Below are positions 31,383 through 44,566 of a DNA stretch of 64,000 bases, piece after piece. The notes beneath the pieces were generated by a model that did not search any database, was not told the DNA's origin, and worked only from the letters and a program-made list of their open reading frames with translations. The position numbers and the translations under genes are program-made. The stretch covers positions 2,320,001-2,384,000 of the forward strand of contig CM065386.1 of NCBI GenBank assembly GCA_033060915.1, given 5' to 3'. The DNA comes from Euryodendron excelsum (taxonomy: Eukaryota; Streptophyta; Magnoliopsida; Ericales; Pentaphylacaceae). Position 1 is the stretch's first letter. Each line of letters starts with the position of its first letter.

Positions 31383-34300
31383 TTATTGGTAGAATTTCCT
31401 CAAGTTGCTTGCATTCCATGGTCGCGATAATTGTCTCCCTTCTTCAACAGTCTCTAGTTTGTATGCGCCAATGCCGACCTGGAATGTCACTCTGTAGGGT
31501 CCTTCCCAGTTTGGGCCAAGCTTTGCATCTGCCGCCTTCCTGGTTGCCCCCAATACTTTTCGTAAAACTAGATCCTCTGGAGCAAAGTTTCTCGGGCGGA
31601 CCCGCTTGTTGTAAGAGCGTTTTAGCTGTCGCTGATACTCTGTGAGCCTGATCAAGGCGGTTTCCCTTCTTTCTTCGACGAGATCCAGGTCTCTTGCAAC
31701 CGTCTGGTCGTTGAGACCCGTGTTAAAAGCTGCCGATCTGATAGTTGGTAGTCCGACCTCCAAAGGAATGACTGCTTCCACCCCGTATGCCAAGGAGAAC
31801 GGGGTTTCTCCGGTAGACCTTCTTGGGGTTGCTCTATAAGACCAAAGAACGTTGGGTAGCTCCTCCGTCTACTTCCCTTTGGCTTTTTCCAGTCGTTTTT
31901 TGACTCCGTTAAGTATGGTTTTGTTTGAAATCTCGACTTGCCCGTTGCATTGGGGGTAGGCCGGCGTTGAGTAATAGTTTCTGATCCCCAATCCTTCGCA
32001 AAATGATTTAAAGATATTGCCATCGAACTGGGTGCCGTTATCTGAAACAATGGCACGGGGCAACCCGAATCTCGTGACAATGCTTTTCCATACGAACCTT
32101 TTGGCATCGATTTCCCTAATGTTTGACAATGGCTCCGCTTCTACCCATTTGGTAAAGTAGTCAGTCGTTACGATGAGAAACTTTTTGTTGCCCGGAGCTC
32201 GGGGCAGAGGTCCGACAATGTCCAGTCCCCACTGAGCGAAAGGCCACGGACTGGTGATGGTGGCGAAATCTTCGGCTGGCTGGTGGATAATGGGGGAAAA
32301 CCTTTGACACTTGTCACATTTCAGGACGTACTGGGCTGCATCTTTCTGCATGTAAGGCCACCAGTATCCTTGCGAGATGGCTCGGTGTGCTATCGATCTT
32401 CCGCCGACATGACTTCCACATATCCCCTCGTGGATTTCGAACAAGACGCCCTGAGAGATGTATGTTTGATTCGCCGAGCTTCAGTCTTATCTTCCGGTAG
32501 TTCCTCTTTCTCAAGGTAAGAGATGATTGGGTCCATTCATGATGGTCCCAGGTTTTCAGCTGCTAGAGCTTCCTCCTCTTCCCGAAAGATGCTGGGTTTG
32601 GCAATGGTTTCCACATTGATTGTCCTTTTCAATCCCGATTCCAGAGCTGTGGCCAAAGTTGCCAAGGCATCCGCATGTGAGTTGTTATCTCAGCTGATCT
32701 GTCGAAGCTTGTAGTTTTTGAATTGGCCGAGTAGTTCCTTGGCTTTTGCTAGGTACTGCGTCATTCTGTCGTTCTTTGCTACGTATTCTTCTATAGTTTG
32801 GTTTACAACAAGTAGGGAGTCCGAATAGATGACGATTTCAGGAATTCGAAGTTTAATGGCTCGACGTATTCCAGCGAGCAAGGCCTCGTACTCAGACTCA
32901 TTGTTAGAGGCAGTGAACTCGAGCTTGATGGCTTGTTCAATGGTTAGACTGTCTGGTGTGATGAGTACAATGCCCGATCCTGCCCCCCGGTCATTGGAAA
33001 CTCCGTCCACGTAGAGTTGCCAATGATCAGTTTGTTCCCAAAGGTCCAGGGGGAATTCGTGTTGTGGTTGGCCAATTGCTAGAGTTTGTTCTACCTCTAT
33101 TGGTATCTCGACAGAGAACTCGGTAACAAAGTCTGCAAGAACCTGCCCCTTCACTGCCGATCTAGGTTGAAACTTGATGTCAAACTCCCCTAATTTCACG
33201 GTCCATTTTGCGATTCTTTCAGAGAAATTGGCCTTTCTTAGCAGAGGTTTGAGCTGGTGGTTAGTGAGGATGTTGATGGTGTGAGTTCTGAAATAATGCA
33301 CCAACTTGCGGGATGCTACTATCAGTGAGAGTGCCAGCTTTTCGAGGGGTAGGTACCTGCTCTCGGCCCCAAGAAGGGTTTTGCTGACGTAGTAGACCGG
33401 GAATTGTTGCCGGTTTTCTTGCCTTAGTAAGACGGCGCTGACTGCATGGTCTGACACTGCAAGGTAGAGGAAGAGTTCCTCGTGCTGAACGGGGGTGGAG
33501 AGCAGGGGTGGTTTGGTTAGGTAGTTTTTTAGATCGGCAAGGGCAGAGTCACATTCTGGGGTCCACTCGAACCGTTCTTGTTTCTTTAGGAGCTAGAAGA
33601 AGGGTCGGCACCTGTTCGATGAACGGCTGATGAACCTGTTGAGTGCTGCGGCAATTCCTGTCAGTCTCTGTACCTCTTTGGCATTCCTTGGGGCTTAAAT
33701 GCTCTGAATCACACTAATCTACCATGGGTCCACTTCAATGCCCCGATGAGTGATCATGAACCCCAGAAACTTGCCCGAGCCGACCCCGAAGACACATTTT
33801 GAAGCATTCAGCCTCATTTGGTAGTCCTTCAGGATGCAGAGTACTTCCTTTAGGTCCGCCAAGTGGGTGTTGCTCAGTTTGCTTTTTACCACCATGTCAT
33901 TGATGTAAATCTCGACAGTTCTGCCGAGCTGCGTCTTGAACATCTTTGTGACCAATCGCTGATACGTAGCTCCGGCGTTCTTCAGGCCAAAGGGCATAAC
34001 CCTATAGCAGTAAATACCCCTTGGAGTGATGAAAGCCGTTTTTTCTTGGTCGTCGGGGTGGAGTGGGATCTGGTGGTATCTTCGGTAAGCATCCAAGAAA
34101 CTTATCCTCCCGAAGCCCGCGGTTGCATCCACAAGCTGGTCAATTTTGGGCAGGGGGAATGGATCTTTGGGGCATGCCCTGTTGAGATTAGTGAAGTCCA
34201 CACAGACCCTCCACTTACCATCCTTCTTTTTTACAACCATGGTATTTGATAACTAGCTTGGGTAGTTGATCTCCCGAATGGCTCCAGCTTCCAAAAGCTT

Positions 34301-36911
34301 TTCTGTTTCCTCCAAGACAGCGTCCACATGCTGGGTAGCGGCCCTTCTCCCCTTTTGGACAACAGGTCAGTAATTTGGGTTAACATTCAGGCGATGACAA
34401 GCAACATCAGCGCCGATCCTAGGCATGTCATAAGGGGTCCAGGCGAACACTTTCAGGAAGTTCGTTAACAACTCGATGAGGGATTTTTCCTCTTGTTTGG
34501 ACAGAGAGGTGCCGATGACGAAGTATTTGTCTCCCTGCCGATTAATGTATATCTTTTTCAGGTCCTCCACAGCTTTGTTCTCAGGTGTCTGTCCCACATC
34601 ATCGATAGTGGGCGTGTCTTCATGCAGCTCCATCATCTGCACTTTCTCAGGCTTTGTCTTCGTCGCACATGCTGTTAGGAAACATTGTTTGGCAACCACT
34701 TGGTCTCCCCTGATATTTCCAACTCTTGCTGGGGTCGGAAACCGAAGCAACTGATGGTATGAAGACGGAACGGCCCTCATGAGGTGCAACCAGGTTCGTC
34801 CCATGATGGCATTGTAGGGGGAGGGTACGTTAACTACTAGGAATTCGGTTTGCAATGTGATTCCTCCGGCTGTTACAGGAATCGTCACCTTCCCCATTGG
34901 CCAAACTGGGTCCGAACTGAATCCGACCAATGGGTTAAGTGACGGTTGGAGGTCGGACTCGTTAAGTCCCAATTACTTGAACAGGCTGTAGTACATAACT
35001 TCGGATGAACTCCCCTAGTCAATGAGCAGTCTTCTAACATCACAGTCCGCCATTCTTAATGTAACCACCAAGGCATCATTATGAGGAATCTGCACTTCCA
35101 CGAGATCCTCATCGGTGAAAGAAATTGGTACACGGCGACTGCCGACTTTTGCTTTCTTGCTGGGTTGTTGTACCTGCATCACTTCCCTTAGGTGTGCAGC
35201 TTTCTGTATCTCGGCTCGGTACCTATGTGGGTCGACGGTTCCTGATTCAGCCGAACCGTGCAACACATTGATTACCCGAACCGGCCTTGATTCTGGTTCC
35301 TTCCGGGCTGCGTTCTCTACCCGCGGTTGTTCGGCTTCATTCTTTGTCTTCTCCCGATCAATGAATTGGTCGAGGTGGCCTGCTTTGGCCAAGTCTTCCA
35401 AGTGAGTTTTCAGATGCCGACACTGCTCCGTCTTATGTCCCTTCTCACAATGGTATGAACAGAACCTCTTCTGGTCTCGGGTCGCTGGGTCTCCTCCCAA
35501 CTTTGGTGGCCACTTGAAGAAGGGCTTATCACGAATCTGGGGCAATATTTTATAGATAGGGTCCTTAAAGACTGTATAGACCACCTCAATTACACCTTTT
35601 TCCTCGGCCGCTATCTTCTAACCGGGGTTTCTTGGCATCCTTCTTATTTTTCTTTTCGGCAGCAGTGCCGACCTTAGCCGATGCTATCTGGGGTATGTCT
35701 TCGTCCAACCGTGCATAGCGCTCGATTTTGAGCATTAGTTCCTGTATCGTGAGAGCTGGTTTCTTCATCAAGGACTGTCGCAAGCGATGCTCCTTGGGAA
35801 GGCTGATCTTGAACTGAGTTATAGCTAATTACTCGTTGCATTCGTCAATTTCGTTATAAGCTTCCCAGTAGCGTCGGGCGTATGCTCGCAATCCTTCCCC
35901 TTCCTCTTTTCGTAATGTCAGCAAGAAATCAACCTCCTTCGGCTGTAAGCTGTTTGCTATAAAACGAGCTGTAAAAAGCTCGGCAAGTTGCCTCCAGCTA
36001 AAAACGGACTTAAGTGGTAATTTATCAAACCACCGTAAAGCAACACTTCCCAGGCTAGAGGGGAAGATTCGACACATCAGCATCTGGTCACCGCACCACA
36101 CTACTATAAGCTGTTTGTAATGCCGAATATGGTTAATCGGGTCGGTCTTCCCGTCCTAGAGGGTGAACTTTGGTAGGGTGAATTTTCGAGGAATTGGATG
36201 GGATTCAATCTCCTTAGTGAATGGCGTGGATGCAATCTGATCAAGGGCTTTTTTCATTAGGTCATGGGCTGTGCGCTCCTTAGTTTGCTGCCTTCTATCC
36301 TCCTGCTTTTCATTATACCACTTCTCCCAGTCCTCTCTCCGTCGATCTCCTTCAGCTGTATTATTATTTGGCGGGGTTTCGCTCCTTTCCCTCCGCCGAC
36401 CTGTGCGCATGTTAACGCAACGCCCGGTGCTAGGGGTGTAACTCCCTTTTATCGGCGGCGCTGGATCGTCCCTGGCGCCAGTAACCTGCTCCCGATCTGG
36501 GGACCCTTCTCTCCCGCGCCCATTTCTTCCAGAGAACACCTCCCTCATGGCCCGAACTTGGGAGGTGAGGTAGGCTATCTTTTCTCCGCGTTGCCGAATT
36601 TTCCTCTCCGCTGCACGGAACGTATCCTCACTCAGGATCCGCCCACTGGAGGGCGACGGGGCAAGGTTCCGAGAGTGGTTCCTGCGAAAGTTTCTGTCCC
36701 TGACATAGCCCGTATCCCTCTGCATTTCATCTGGTGCTTCCTGGTGGCTTTCAGCGGGCGTTCGTATCTCCGACCTTAGTGTTCTCCTTCTTTGCCGATC
36801 TACTGGTGTAGATTGGCAGTGCGCCAAGTTGGTCGGGTTTTTATTGGAGGAGGCTCCGAAGCCTCTCCTGTCGTGGTTCTCTCCCCTGTATCTCCGGTTG
36901 TTTAGACTCAT
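31383..36911 (-). pseudogene. Gag-pol polyprotein of element 2, broken
   Basis: Gag starts at the ATG 36909-36911 (MSLNNRR) and keeps the gag core and the [14 protein letters not shown] finger. Protease, reverse transcriptase, RNase H, second RNase H and integrase follow in the order seen in element 1. The catalytic word is YINDMVV near 33895, with Asp changed to Asn in the YIDD motif. Stops appear at 36156, 35829, 35015, 34973, about 34364, 34250, 33716, 33697, 33593, 32688, 32535 and 31869, and a one-base insertion near 35590 shifts the frame. Integrase (31383-32444) is the best-preserved part, with HHCC finger and SDNGTQFDG. The C-terminal end is intact and stops at 31383-31385. Confidence 0.92.
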
Positions 36912-36927
36912 GGTTTTTCTTAGCCTT

Positions 36928-36943
36928 CCCACAGACGGCGCCA
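36928..36943 (-). promoter_or_regulatory. Primer-binding site of element 2
   Basis: Minus-strand TGGCGCCGTCTGTGGG, two bases from the 5' LTR end at 36946, identical to the site of element 1. Confidence 0.8.
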
Positions 36944-36945
36944 AT

Positions 36946-37550
36946 TGTAAGTGGAATTTTTCGGGAAGGCTGGGCCGAACTCTCAAGCCCCAAATGGATG
37001 AGTCCAAATATCTCCTGCAAGACAAGGAGGTTAGAATGGGTCGACCCTTAGTGGGCCGATCACACTCCGAAGATTAAGTTAGCAAGCTTAATCGATAAAG
37101 ATGAATGAAAGTTGTGAATACTTGGAGTTAACTGTCCATACCTGGCTCTCGATGCCTTGGGTATTTATAGAATCTTTGAGGAAGCGTGTTTTGCCTTGGC
37201 CTACCAGCAGGCTCTCATGGCCTGCTGGGTAGGCATCATCATTGACGCCGACTAATTATTTACAGGGTCTGGCACACCGTCGTGGAGAATTCTGGTTGAC
37301 CGGACGTGCACGTCGACGTCGCGTGGGCAGTCGCTTGTGCATTTAATGTGAGTCAACTCTGCATTTAATGCTCAAAGACCGCTAGCGGTTTGGGACCGCT
37401 TTTCGCAGTTTGGGCTACGCTGGGAAGGAGGTCGACAGTCAAAGCTGGCCTTCCCTCTAATTCTGATCCGGACCTGCCAAGCAGCCCCAACTTTAATTTG
37501 CGCAGATTGGGCCTCACCCATTGGGTTGGGCCGGGGGTTATTCCCCCACA
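36946..37550 (-). repeat. 5' LTR of element 2
   Basis: 605 bases, the partner of 27664-28268. It ends on the plus strand with TTATTCCCCCACA, so on the coding strand it starts TGTGGGGGAATAA. Confidence 0.92.
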
Positions 37551-38622
37551 CTTCTAATTTACCAAACCCCAAGAAAACCAAAACAACGAAAAAATAAATT
37601 AGAAAAAGAAAGCTTGTATACCAAGAAAATGGAGGAAAGAGAAAAAAACAAGGAAAGAAAAGGAAAAAAAAGAAAGGATTAGGCCCACCTGAAGCTCCCC
37701 TCCCGTGGAAAATGGAACCAGTTCACGAGCGATTGGGCTTAGGCTAGCAAAGCATGACGTCTAGAATTGGAATCGGTAATTGATTAATTGAAGGCCCAAT
37801 TATCGCAACCAAACATTATCTAGGCTTTGCTTTGTTAAGCTCGAATGATCCACACACATATTAGAGAGAAAATATATATATATATATATATATTAAAGAT
37901 TTCTCGTGCCTACAATACCCTCTAACAAAATTAGTAATAGGTTTTATCTGACTTTAACAACTTTGGACAAAAAGTTATAGATGAAAAATTCACCATGACT
38001 ATAGCAAAAAAAGCAAAGTTAGTTTGAGTCATTCTAATCATTTATATCTTTAAGACATATATATATATATATATACATATTGTTACCATTTGTCATTCTA
38101 ACCATTTGTATCTGAGTACTCTCACCTATGGCCCCAAGATTTTTGCTTCTATTTTTTAATAACAAATTGTCTCAAATTAGAACATGTTTGATGATATTGG
38201 GTATATTTCTTGATTATATGATGCCTTATATAAATTACCTAGTTGTTGAATTCTACATATATTTGGCTCTAGTAGTGGAAACTAATAACCGGCAGGGGAT
38301 TCAATGCGCGGGGATGGTTGGGCCACCGGCTTATAAGACATAAGTTATAAACTACTTTAAAAAAATTATCTTTAAAAATAACTTTTTTCAAAAATGTGAT
38401 TAGACATAAGTTAATTTTTTTAAGCTACTCACCCAAACACATTTCAAAAAAGTTACAAACATAAGTCATAAGCTACTAAATAAGTAACATCCAAACACCC
38501 TTGTAAGATTTACTTGATTTTTAGAGCTTGCTTATAAATAGCAAACTGGTAAGAATTCTAGGGCCAACTTTAAATTCCCAAAAATGGCTTTGAGAGTTCA
38601 AGGGAGGCTTATTATTGTGAGC
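37551..38622. other. Gene-free interval with TA runs and MITE-like block
   Basis: Contains two (TA)n runs, near 37871-37894 and 38059-38076. About 38325-38510 has words such as TAAGACATAAGTTATAA and CATAAGTCATAAGCTACT in both orientations, which suggests a small MITE, but I could not fix its ends. No gene is supported. Confidence 0.4.
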
Positions 38623-38627
38623 CTAGG
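38623..38627. repeat. Target-site duplication, left of element 3
   Basis: CTAGG directly precedes the left LTR of element 3 and is repeated exactly at 44567-44571 after the right LTR. Confidence 0.95.
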
Positions 38628-39297
38628 TGTCACGGTCCGACATTTTCAAGTGGATTAGGCCATGTAGCACTTTTAGTGATCGGCACCAGACAAGTTAGCC
38701 AAAGGGGTACCTCGCAAATGAAAGCCAACACACACACCTGAAGGTGCACAAGTAAGCAATTTGGAAGCAATAAGGTAAAAACGTTTAAAGCAACAACGAA
38801 GGCAATGGGCACACAATTTACAAGCAATAAGATCACTTTTATTGCATATACAAAGCAATTCCAGACTACAATTAGGTAGGGAGTTTAGTTTGTCAACAAC
38901 CAATAACTAGAGACTTGGACTCACCTTACTATCCTCCCCTATATATGCTTTTTAAATCATTTCTAAACTGATACAAGCAAACATTGCACCCTCTTAAGGA
39001 GTCATAATGGGTCTACAAAAATATTTACAAAGAATTTGACAAAACCCTTTTACATACATCTATATATGACCTTAAACTAATTTTCTAATCCTTCGAAAAA
39101 ATTACAACACCTCTCCTTGATAGGGCTAGGACACAACTAACTTGGATGCCGCACACCTTGACATGGGAAAATCTACCCGTGCATCCGACTCCAAACCTAC
39201 ATTTCTACACTCTATACAATATGTACAGACATGGCAGAGTTGACACGAGGTTGGAAAATGAGGGCATGGGTCCGGCCTTGAAGGGCAGCTCGTAACA
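38628..39297 (-). repeat. 3' LTR of element 3
   Basis: 670 bases, TGTCACGGTCCGAC to GCTCGTAACA on the plus strand. The differences from 43897-44566 are mostly C/T and G/A. Confidence 0.95.
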
Positions 39298-39308
39298 CTC
39301 TCCCCTAC

Positions 39309-42300
39309 TTATGCGGTCGACGTCCTCGTAGACTTTGAAGCAAGGTACTCCTCGAGCTTGTCCATGAACGGTTGCAAGTCTTCCGCCTTCTCCCAGATGA
39401 TCTCTTTGTCTCCAAGATCCTTCCACTTCACTAAGTACTCCACGCGTGGGCGCCTTCTCTTGACCACTTTGTTGGCGAGAATGTCTTTAACTTGCTTCGG
39501 CACTGGTGGCTTGGCGTTGATGGCTGCTTTTGTGGAAATGTTGCGAGTTGAATCTTCCTGATCGGCATGGTAGGGCTTGAGACAACTTACATGGAACACT
39601 GGGTGTACTTTTATCCAGGCTGGAGGCTCGACCCTGTAAGATGCCTTCCCAATCTTGGCAACAACTAGAACAGGTCCCTCATACTTTTGTACTAGGCGCC
39701 GGTCACGGTTGCGAAGAAATTTGAGTTGTTCAGGCGTCAACTTTACTAGCACCAGGTCTCCAACTTGGAATCCGAGCGACCTTCTTCCTTGATCTACCTA
39801 CTTCTTCATTCTCTTGGAAGCCTTCTCTACGTAAGCTCTTGCTACTTCATTCTCCCGCTTTTATTTTTTGGTGAAGTTGTAGGCTCTCAGAGACTTTCCA
39901 ATGTAAGGCTCATTCACTGTGTGGGGCATCAGTGGCTGCTGACCTGTAACAATCTCAAAAGGGCTCTTGTTAGTGGAAGAACTCTTCTGAAAATTGAAAT
40001 AAAATTGAGCAACATCAAGTAATTGCACCCAATTTCTCTGGTTGGCACTGACAAAATGGCGTAAATACTCTTTAAGTAGCCCATTGAAATGTTCTATTTG
40101 GCCATTAGTTTGTGGATGATAGCTAGACGACATGGCGAGCTGTGAACCGAGAAACTTAAAGAGTTCTGACCAGAAGGTCCCTGTGAATCTGGAATCCCGG
40201 TCACTGACAATGCTTTGGGGCATGCCCCAATACTTGACAATGTGTTTGAAAAATAGACGAACTGTCTCCTTTGCCGGGCAATACTTTGGTGCTGGGATGA
40301 ATGTAGCATATTTGGAGAACCGATCTACTATCACCAGAATAGAGCTAAGATCTCCAACCTTCGGCAAATTGCTGATGAAATCAAGTGAGACACTTTCCCA
40401 AGGCCTCCTTAGAGTGGGAAGTGGCTCTAACAACCCAGCTGTCTTGGCTCGCTCCGTCTTGTCTTGCTGAGAGGTGAGACAAGTCTTCGTATAATCCATC
40501 ATATCATCTTTCATATGGGGCCAATAGTAGCCCTGTTTTAATAGTGCCAACGTTCGCTGCCACCCTGGGTGGCCAGCCCATAAGGTGTCATGACACTCCC
40601 GCAGGAGCGCCCTTTGTAGGTCACCAGCTTTGGGTATATAAACCTGATTTTCTTTGGCCATAAGCAAGTCAGCCTCAACCCAAAACTGGCGTGTCTTCCC
40701 TTCTTTGGCTAGCTGCACAATGGTTTGGGCCATAGGATCTTTCAACAAGTTCTCCTTGATCCGTTCCCGCATGCTTGTGGCGACCTTGCTAGTCGTGAGG
40801 TTTGCCACCAACTTGATAGCAGCAAGCTCAACCTTGCGACTCAGTGCGTCTGCCACCTGATTGGTGCAACCCGCTTTATACTCTAGGTTGAAGTTAAACT
40901 CAGCAAGATGCTCCTGCCAACGAGCTTGTTTTGGGGTTAATTTGGGCTGAGTTGAGAAGTGGCTAACGGCCACGTTGTCAATCTTCACTATGAACTTGGA
41001 CCCTAGTAAGTAGTGCCTCCACACCCGAAGGCAATATACTACCGTAAGTAGCTCTTTCTCTTGGGCAGTGTATCTTTTCTCAGCGTCGCTCAGCTTGCGA
41101 CTTTCATAAGCAACTGGATGGCCTTCTTGAAGTAGCACTCCACCAAGGGCGAAATCTGAAGCATTGGTTTGCACTTCAAAGGACTTCGAGACATCCGGTA
41201 AGGCCAGGACTGGATCACTCATCACGACTGCTTTCAGGTCAGCAAAGGCTCCTTGGCATTCCCTTGACCAATCTCAGGCTTTATCTTTCTTCAGCAAGTT
41301 TGTCAAGGGGGCGGCCTTTCTTGAATACCCTTCAACGAACCGCTGATAGTAATTGGCTAGCCCTAAGAAAGAGCGTAGCTCTGACACATTAGTTGGGGCC
41401 TTCCATTCCTGAATTGCCTTCACTTTGTCCATGTCCATTCGAATATGTCCCTGCTCGATGATGTGCCCAAGAAACTTTATGTGCTCCTGTGCAAAGGAGC
41501 ACTTCTCTTCCTTGACATAGAGGTGATTCTCCCGTAGCTTCCTGAACACCATCCTCAAGTGCTCCACATGCTTCTCGAGGCTAGAGCTGTACACCACAAT
41601 GTCATCTAGATAGACCATCACAAACTTGTCCAGGTAGTCATGAAACACCTGGTTCATCAACGTGCAAAAGGTGGCTGGGGCATTAGTTAAGCCAAAAGGC
41701 ATCACCAACAACTCAAATGCCCCGTACCGCGTCACACAAGTTGTCTTCAGTTCATCCCCATCCGCTATGCGCACTTAATAATAGCCCGACTGCAAATCGA
41801 GCTTGGTAAAGAACTTGGCATTGTACAATTGATCAAAGAGATCTGCGATCAGTGGGATGAGATACTTGTTCTTCACCGTCACCTTGTTGAGAGCCCGATA
41901 GTTTACACACAGCCGCAGACTCCCATCGTGCTTCTTTTGGAACAGGATAGGGGCTCCAAATGGTGCTTTAGAAGGGCGAATGAAGCCCGCTTCAATCAAC
42001 TCGTTCAATTGTTTCCTTAGCTCTGCGAGCTCAGGAGGGGCCATTCTATACAGCCCACGAGCAGGAAGCTTTACCCCTGGTAACAATTCAATCTCATGAT
42101 CCACCGGGAACCGTAGAGGTAGAGTTTTGGGCAATTCTTTGGGCATCACATCTAAAAATTCACGTAGAACCGTTTTGATAGCTACTGGCACGGGTCTTTG
42201 TTACATCTCCTCATTCATCGACAAAGCTGCCACAAATATTGGTTCACCGTGCTTCACCCCTTTCTTAAGTTGCATCGCCGATAGAAACTTGTCTTTAAAG

Positions 42301-43853
42301 GATTGAGCCAAGATGGGAACAAAGCAGGGGTCCTCCCCCATTAAGCACAATGAGCTAGCAAAGGGCATTGTAATGGCCTTAGCATCCCGCAGAAATTCCA
42401 TGCCCAAAATCACTTGGAAATCATCCATAGGAACAACGGTGAAGTTGGCATGCCCTTCCCAATTCTGTAACTTTACTGACACCGATTTAGCTGCTCCCTG
42501 GATGGGCCGAGCTGCCGAGTTCACAGCTTTTATCTTGCTTGAGTCCTTGTCTAACTTTAGGCCCAAGCGTGCTGCCTCCGTGTCTGACACGAAATTGTGA
42601 GTGGCACCGGTGTCAATCATGGCCCTAGTCAACTTGCCATTGATGCGCACATCCATGAACATTAGGCCTTTGGGCGAGGCCTTCTTTGTTTCGGCTTGCT
42701 TCTTCAAGGCATTGAGCAAGCCCATGGCACCCATCCGTGAGGCTCCTTCAACTTCCTCTTCTTCGTCTGGTTCATGCGCATTACTAGACAAAGAAGCATG
42801 TAAAGCATTTAAAGCTTGTCTATGGGGGCATTCCGACACCCTATGGGGACCGCTACATAAGAAACATTTAATAAACTTGGGCTTATCTCCTGCCGTGTTG
42901 GGCGCCCGAGACTTTGGTTGGAACTTGGAGGAAGAAGATCCCTTGTCGCCTCCCCCATTTTGTCCCTTGTTTGCCTTGACAAACTTTCCTACACCTGACC
43001 TACTCGATGAATCCTTTTTCTTGTTCGAGGAGGAGGATGAAGCTTCGGAGGTGTAGTAAGTCAGGCGCTCAGCCGCGGCCTATGCGGATGCCAAGTCCTG
43101 CACTCGTTGCCTTTGGAGCTCGACACGCGCCCAAGGCTTTAGCCCTTCCAAGAAATAGAACATTTTATCCTTCTCTGACATGTCCCGGATGTCCAACATT
43201 CGGCTAGAAAATTGTTTAACATATTCCCTCACAGTGCCCGTGTGTTTCAAATCTCTAAGCTTGCGTCGAGCTATGTACTCAACGTTTTCGGAGAAAAATT
43301 GGGCCTTCAATTCCCTTTTTAAGTCTTTCCATGTGTCAATGGTGCAGCAGCCCTGTAGAATTTCTTCATGCTTTGTGCGCCACCATAATTTAGCATCATC
43401 GCTCAAATACATGGTAGCCATGGTGACCTTGGTCTCTTCCGAGTCGGCCTTAACGGCCCTGAAATATTGATCCATGTCAAAGAGATAGTTCTCCAACTCT
43501 TTAGCATCCCGTGCTCCATCGTAGGCGCGGAGTTCTAGAATGCGTACCTTTGCCGTGTCAAAGATTGAGGTGTGAGGGGCCGACTTACCGACTGCCCGCA
43601 TTAGCAAGTTTAGCTTGGTGTTGATTTCATCCAACTCGCCTCTCAACTCTTTCACCTCATCCCTAAGCTCTTCCGTGTCAGCGAGCCTGCCAATTGTGGC
43701 ACTAGCCCGTGGCGTATCAACTGTCGTGCTTACTTCCACTAGGTCTAGGCGATCATCGAATTGGGCCAAGTTTTCCGTCGTCTCACGTCTTAGCCTTTCT
43801 ATTTCCACCTCTATCTCATCGAGGTGATCTTGTGCTGACTTCTTTGGAGGCAT
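39309..43853 (-). pseudogene. Gag-pol of element 3, six stops, no frameshift
   Basis: One frame of 1515 codons from ATG 43851-43853 (MPPKKSAQ) to the stop at 39309. Order: gag with coiled coil, a zinc knuckle CFLCSGPHRVSEC near 42860, aspartic protease with MIDTGATHNFV near 42610, reverse transcriptase with [11 protein letters not shown] near 41600, RNase H, integrase with zinc finger and DRFSKYATF, and a chromodomain (VEYLVKWKDLGDKEIIWE) near 39400. Six stops interrupt it: 43080, 42201, 41775, 41274, 39861 and 39798. Where the family residue is clear it is Gln or Trp, so each can be a single transition. There is no frameshift. It looks like a recently active element silenced by cytosine decay. 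Confidence 0.92.
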
Positions 43854-43883
43854 GGTTCTCGGATCCTTCAAGCAACCACTATT

Positions 43884-43894
43884 CTCTGATACCA
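43884..43894 (-). promoter_or_regulatory. Primer-binding site of element 3
   Basis: Minus-strand TGGTATCAGAG, complementary to the 3' end of initiator tRNA-Met, two bases from the 5' LTR. Confidence 0.88.
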
Positions 43895-43896
43895 AA

Positions 43897-44566
43897 TGTC
43901 ACGGTTCGACACTTTCAAGTGGATTAGGCCGTGTGACACTTGTCGTAGACGGCACCAGATAAGTCAGCCAAAGGGGCACCTCGCAAATAAAAACCAACAC
44001 ACACACCCGAAGGTGCACAAGTAAGCAATTTGGAAGCAACAAGCTAAAAACGTTTAAAGTAACAACGAAGGCAATGGGCACACAATTTGCAAACAATAAG
44101 ATCACTTTTATTGTATATACAAAGCAATTCCAGACTATAATTAGGTGGGGAGTTTAGTTTGCCAACAACCAACAACTAGGGACTTGGACTCACCTTACTA
44201 TCATCCCCTATATATGCTTTTTAAGCCATTTCTAAACTAATACAAGCAAACATTACACCCCCTTGAGGAGTCATAATGGGTCTACAAAAATATTTACAAA
44301 GAATTTGACAAAACCCTTTTATATACATCTATATATGACCTTAAACTAATTTTTTAGTCCTTCGGAAAAATTACAACACCTCTCCTCGATAGGGCTAGGA
44401 CACAACTAACTTGGATGCCGCACACCTTGACATGGAAAAATCTACCCGTGCATCCGACTCCAAATCTATATTTTTACACTCTATACAATATGTACAGACA
44501 TGACAGAGTTAACGCGAGGCTGGAAAATGAGGGCATGAGCCCGGCCTTGAAGGGCAGCTCGTGACA
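43897..44566 (-). repeat. 5' LTR of element 3
   Basis: 670 bases, TGTCACGGTTCGAC to GCTCGTGACA on the plus strand, the partner of 38628-39297. It is followed by CTAGG. Confidence 0.95.

Larger units (their letters stand above)
27664..37550 (-). mobile_element. Tat-like Ty3/gypsy retrotransposon, element 2
   Basis: Same family as element 1 in the opposite orientation. 605-base LTRs lie at 36946-37550 (5') and 27664-28268 (3'), with primer-binding site, gag-pol on the minus strand, a shorter 64-bp array and the antisense gene on the plus strand. The LTRs look about 95% identical by eye, so it is older than element 1. The flanking five bases (TTTAT left, CTTCT right) do not match, so the target-site duplication is missing or decayed. 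Gag-pol is interrupted by about eleven stops, mostly C-to-T or G-to-A changes of Gln, Arg or Trp codons, plus at least one frameshift. Confidence 0.93.
38628..44566 (-). mobile_element. Chromodomain Ty3/gypsy retrotransposon, element 3
   Basis: A complete 5.94 kb element on the minus strand with 670-base LTRs (43897-44566 and 38628-39297), a primer-binding site for initiator tRNA-Met, one continuous gag-pol frame ending in a chromodomain, a polypurine tract (AGTAGGGGAGAG on the minus strand, near 39300-39312) and an exact CTAGG target-site duplication. The chromodomain places it among chromoviruses. I cannot separate the Galadriel, Reina and Tekay clades by eye. It is unrelated to elements 1 and 2. 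Confidence 0.95.

Noticed and set aside
7652..37550. Elements 1 and 2 as one large inverted repeat or composite transposon
   Set aside because: Each has its own two LTRs, primer site and purine tract, and element 1 has its own target duplication. Opposite orientation is coincidence of two insertions.
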